A stretch of 8,655 bases of DNA. Source: an uncultured Gemmataceae bacterium. Its GTDB lineage: Bacteria > Planctomycetota > Planctomycetia > Gemmatales > Gemmataceae. The position numbers and the translations under genes are program-made. The stretch covers positions 1 to 8,655 of the forward strand of contig CAKZUU010000108.1 of the NCBI GenBank assembly GCA_937922175.1. The letters are read 5' to 3'. Of the stretch, positions 6,443 to 8,655 are shown piece after piece. The number at the start of each line of letters is the position of its first letter. The stretch's first letter is position 1. Under the pieces are notes generated by a model. That model did no database searches and was not told where the DNA came from. It was given only the letters and a program-made list of their open reading frames with translations.

Positions 6443-6883
6443 ATGGCCTGCATGAAGCGTCGTGAAGTCGCGAGAACATGGGCCGCTTCTCTGATCGTGG
6501 GGGTGCTCGGGTGCGACCCGCCCAAATTGAAGCCGACGGAGCCGACCCAGCGTGCCGGCGGACTGGTGTCGCAGATCAAGGACAAGACACAGCAAATCGT
6601 CACCGCCGCCGAAATGAAAGACCTGCATCTTTTCATGGACGCTGCTTCGGCGGTCGAGGGGCGACTCCCCACGGCCGAGATCGTCAGGCAATCCGTGATG
6701 AAAGAGAACCCTCAATTGGCCAGGTTACTGCAAGACGGGCACATCGTTTTGACGGGCATTCGGCAGCGCGAGGGAATTTGGGCCTATGAGAAGGACGCGC
6801 CGGAAAAAGGCGGATGGATCGTCGACCAATCGGGACCGCGACAGGTCAGTGCGGACGAGTTTCGCAGACTACTCCGCCCGTGA
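6443..6883 (+). CDS. Small predicted lipoprotein within the nuo operon
   Basis: The product has 146 residues. It begins with a basic then hydrophobic signal (1-23) ending in V-L-G-C, a good lipobox with Cys24 as the lipid-modified residue, so an envelope-anchored protein is likely. A short charged/proline linker (25-35) leads to a helical region (about 40-95). The C-terminal segment AYEKDAPEKGGWIV with SADEFRRLL (114-144) resembles, from memory, the end of small planctomycete lipoproteins with an 'AYEK..P..GG..L.ADG.V..M...EF' pattern. The usual DG is here replaced by QSGPR. GGAGGT precedes the ATG by 6 nt; an ATG 9 bases further in is a weaker alternative. It lies 22 bp after nuoF and 65 bp before nuoG, so co-transcription is likely. 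No enzymatic motif is seen, and a role in complex I assembly is only a guess. Confidence 0.85.
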   Translation: MACMKRREVARTWAASLIVGVLGCDPPKLKPTEPTQRAGGLVSQIKDKTQQIVTAAEMKDLHLFMDAASAVEGRLPTAEIVRQSVMKENPQLARLLQDGHIVLTGIRQREGIWAYEKDAPEKGGWIVDQSGPRQVSADEFRRLLRP

Positions 6884-6948
6884 CGAGTCATCGCTGAGGC
6901 GAACCGGAACACGGCACAGCAAGGTAACGGCGGTCAATGGGAAAGGTC

Positions 6949-8655
6949 ATGGCAACCGTCTACGTTAACGACAAACCAGTTGAGATCGGCGAAGCGCGGC
7001 TGAATGCCATCGAGGCCGCCCAGCGTGCCGGCGTGTTTATCCCCCACTATTGCTGGCATCCGGCCTTGACCGTGGTGGCCTCGTGTCGCATGTGCCTCGT
7101 TGAAGTCGGCGAACTGAAAGACGACGGCACGGTGATGATGCAACCGAAAGTCGTGCCCGGCTGCCAAACTCCGGTGAAGCACAATACCGTCATCGTCACA
7201 GGCGAATATGGCAAGCATCTGCCGAATGAAACTGTTCCCCCACCCTTGAAGTACCCGGGCAATTATGGCCAACCCGGACTCCGCGCGAAAAAGGCACAGG
7301 CCGACACACTGGAAGGTTTGCTCTTGAATCATCCGCTGGATTGTCCCGTGTGCGACAAGGCGGGTGAATGTAAATTGCAGGATTTCAGCTACCAATTCGG
7401 CCGTTCGACCAGCCGGATGATCGACGAAAAAAACACACCGCCGAACAAGCCGCACCTGAGCTCGAAGATCACCCTGTTCACCGATCGGTGCATCATGTGC
7501 ACCCGGTGCGTGCGGTTTACGCGCGAATACTCAGGCCAGGGCGAGTTGATGGTGACGCATCGGGGCGAGCACGCCGAGATCGACATCTTCCCGGGTGAAC
7601 CGCTGGAAAACAAATTATCGCTCAACGTGGTCGATCTCTGTCCTGTCGGTGCTCTGGGAAGCAAGGACTTCCTTTACACCCAGAGGGTCTGGTACCTGAA
7701 AAACACGGAGAGCGTTTGTCCCAATTGCAGCACTGGTTGCAGCATTTTTCTCGACACGAACAAAGACATCGTCTATCGCCTTCGGCCACGGGAAAACCCT
7801 CGAGCCCAGGGTTGGTTCATGTGCGATGAAGGTCGCCTGGGGTACCGATACCTGAATTCGAAAGAACGCGTGATGCGCCCCATGGCGGGACCACGGGGGC
7901 AGGCCACACCGAAGAGTTGGCGGGAAGTCATCCCGGCCCTCCGTCGCGATCTTGCCGACCGCGCTGGTCGAACTCCCGAGCAGATCGTCGCGATTTTTTC
8001 GCCTTGGTTGACCTGCGAGGAAGCCTTCCTTTTGGCTCGATATATCAAGGGTTTGGCCCCCACCGCGACATTAGCTCTCGGTCCCGTTCCGATCATCGGT
8101 GAGGACGACACCTATCCCAAAGACCGACGAGGCCGATCGATCCAGCCGGTGCGATTTACGATCCGTGCCGAAAAATGCCCCAATCGACGGGGCGTGGAGG
8201 AAATTCTGCGGCACTTCCAGGGAGAGGTGATCTCGTTCGACCGTGTCCGCGATCGTCTCGACCGTGAGGAATTCCGTGCCGTCTGGGTGACGATCGGGGC
8301 TTCACCCGATCGCACGGGTTGGGATGAGCAGTCGATGCAACCCGTGGCGCGAGCCGAGCTGCTGATCGTGCAAGACTTGTTTGCGGGACCGCTCACAAGT
8401 GCCGCCCAGTACGTGCTTCCCAGTTGCGGCTTCTCGGAAAAAGATGGCACGTTTGTCAATCACGCGGGTCTGGCCCAGTCGATTCGCCGAGCGACCCGTC
8501 CGCCGCAGGAATCCCGAGTGGAAGGGCAAGTGTACATGGACTTGATGGGCTCTACGGGTTTGTTCCATGCTGCCTCGGTCCGCCGAGAACTTGCAGCAAC
8601 GATTTCCTACTTCGCGCCGTTGGCCAAGGAGATGGACGCCATGGGCACCCGTCTC
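6949..8655 (+). CDS. nuoG: NADH-quinone oxidoreductase subunit G (75 kDa-type), 3' end missing
   Basis: 569 residues are in the window without a stop. This subunit carries most of the iron-sulphur chain between NuoF and NuoB. Ligand sets in order are N1b (Cys35, Cys46, Cys49, Cys72), N5 (His128, Cys132, Cys135, Cys141 in HPLDCPVCDKAGEC), N4 (Cys181, Cys184, Cys187, Cys231) and the optional N7 (Cys257, Cys260, Cys264, Cys292). A degenerate molybdopterin-oxidoreductase-like domain follows (about 300-530), with SEKDGTFVNHAG at 496-507. About 25 extra residues, rich in Gly, Pro and Tyr, lie between Cys72 and His128 (about 84-110). The start ATG at 6949 gives the typical MATVYVND opening. An in-frame ATG at 6937 adds only four residues, and neither has a well-spaced ribosome binding site. 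Confidence 0.96.
   Translation, partial: MATVYVNDKPVEIGEARLNAIEAAQRAGVFIPHYCWHPALTVVASCRMCLVEVGELKDDGTVMMQPKVVPGCQTPVKHNTVIVTGEYGKHLPNETVPPPLKYPGNYGQPGLRAKKAQADTLEGLLLNHPLDCPVCDKAGECKLQDFSYQFGRSTSRMIDEKNTPPNKPHLSSKITLFTDRCIMCTRCVRFTREYSGQGELMVTHRGEHAEIDIFPGEPLENKLSLNVVDLCPVGALGSKDFLYTQRVWYLKNTESVCPNCSTGCSIFLDTNKDIVYRLRPRENPRAQGWFMCDEGRLGYRYLNSKERVMRPMAGPRGQATPKSWREVIPALRRDLADRAGRTPEQIVAIFSPWLTCEEAFLLARYIKGLAPTATLALGPVPIIGEDDTYPKDRRGRSIQPVRFTIRAEKCPNRRGVEEILRHFQGEVISFDRVRDRLDREEFRAVWVTIGASPDRTGWDEQSMQPVARAELLIVQDLFAGPLTSAAQYVLPSCGFSEKDGTFVNHAGLAQSIRRATRPPQESRVEGQVYMDLMGSTGLFHAASVRRELAATISYFAPLAKEMDAMGTRL

Noticed and set aside
5881..6672. 263-residue minus-strand open frame across nuoF and the lipoprotein gene
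   Set aside because: It is antisense to two convincing genes with ribosome binding sites; it has no domain signal and no plausible start site.
1..8655. Hidden defence, mobile or biosynthetic system
   Set aside because: Nearly all of the window is accounted for by housekeeping genes with intact motifs; no repeats longer than short hairpins, no transposase, no CRISPR-like periodicity and no unexplained gap over 300 bases were seen.

Overview
The window is an ordinary chromosomal segment of a Gram-negative-type bacterium, most likely a planctomycete and perhaps Gemmatales-like. That assignment is inference. It rests on a lipoprotein whose C-terminus resembles a recurrent planctomycete module, a cytidylate-kinase-like C-terminal fragment, a small DUF3365-type haem protein, and fairly high GC with GC-rich third codon positions. 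No mobile element, tRNA, rRNA or CRISPR array is visible.

Left edge (1-723): the tail of a plus-strand gene, tentatively cytidylate-kinase-like, converges on a minus-strand gene for a small exported protein. That protein carries a CxxCH haem c motif and a DUF3365/Tll0287-like domain. An 11-bp hairpin with a T-tract lies between the two genes and is oriented to terminate the minus-strand one. Its likely promoter lies in the short divergent spacer before the next gene.

Middle (809-1582): a complete trimeric-type purine nucleoside phosphorylase, with all the main substrate-binding motifs and no visible ribosome binding site.

Right (1597-8655): a good sigma70-type promoter (TTGACG, 16 bp, TATAAC) opens a respiratory complex I operon in the order nuoA-B-C-D-E-F, a small lipoprotein gene, then nuoG, which runs off the window end. 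NuoA is a membrane subunit. NuoB, C and D form the quinone-reducing connecting module with cluster N2. NuoE, F and G form the NADH-oxidising module with FMN and the iron-sulphur chain. Cluster ligands are intact in all of them, including the optional N7 site in NuoG. Genes overlap or are separated by short spacers. Several spacers hold a 14-nt hairpin (5-bp stem, 4-nt loop) ahead of the next start.

I see no new enzyme system. The points most worth a second look are the lipoprotein gene between nuoF and nuoG, the altered NADH-loop sequence in NuoF, an extra segment between the N1b and N5 ligands in NuoG, and the spacer hairpins.
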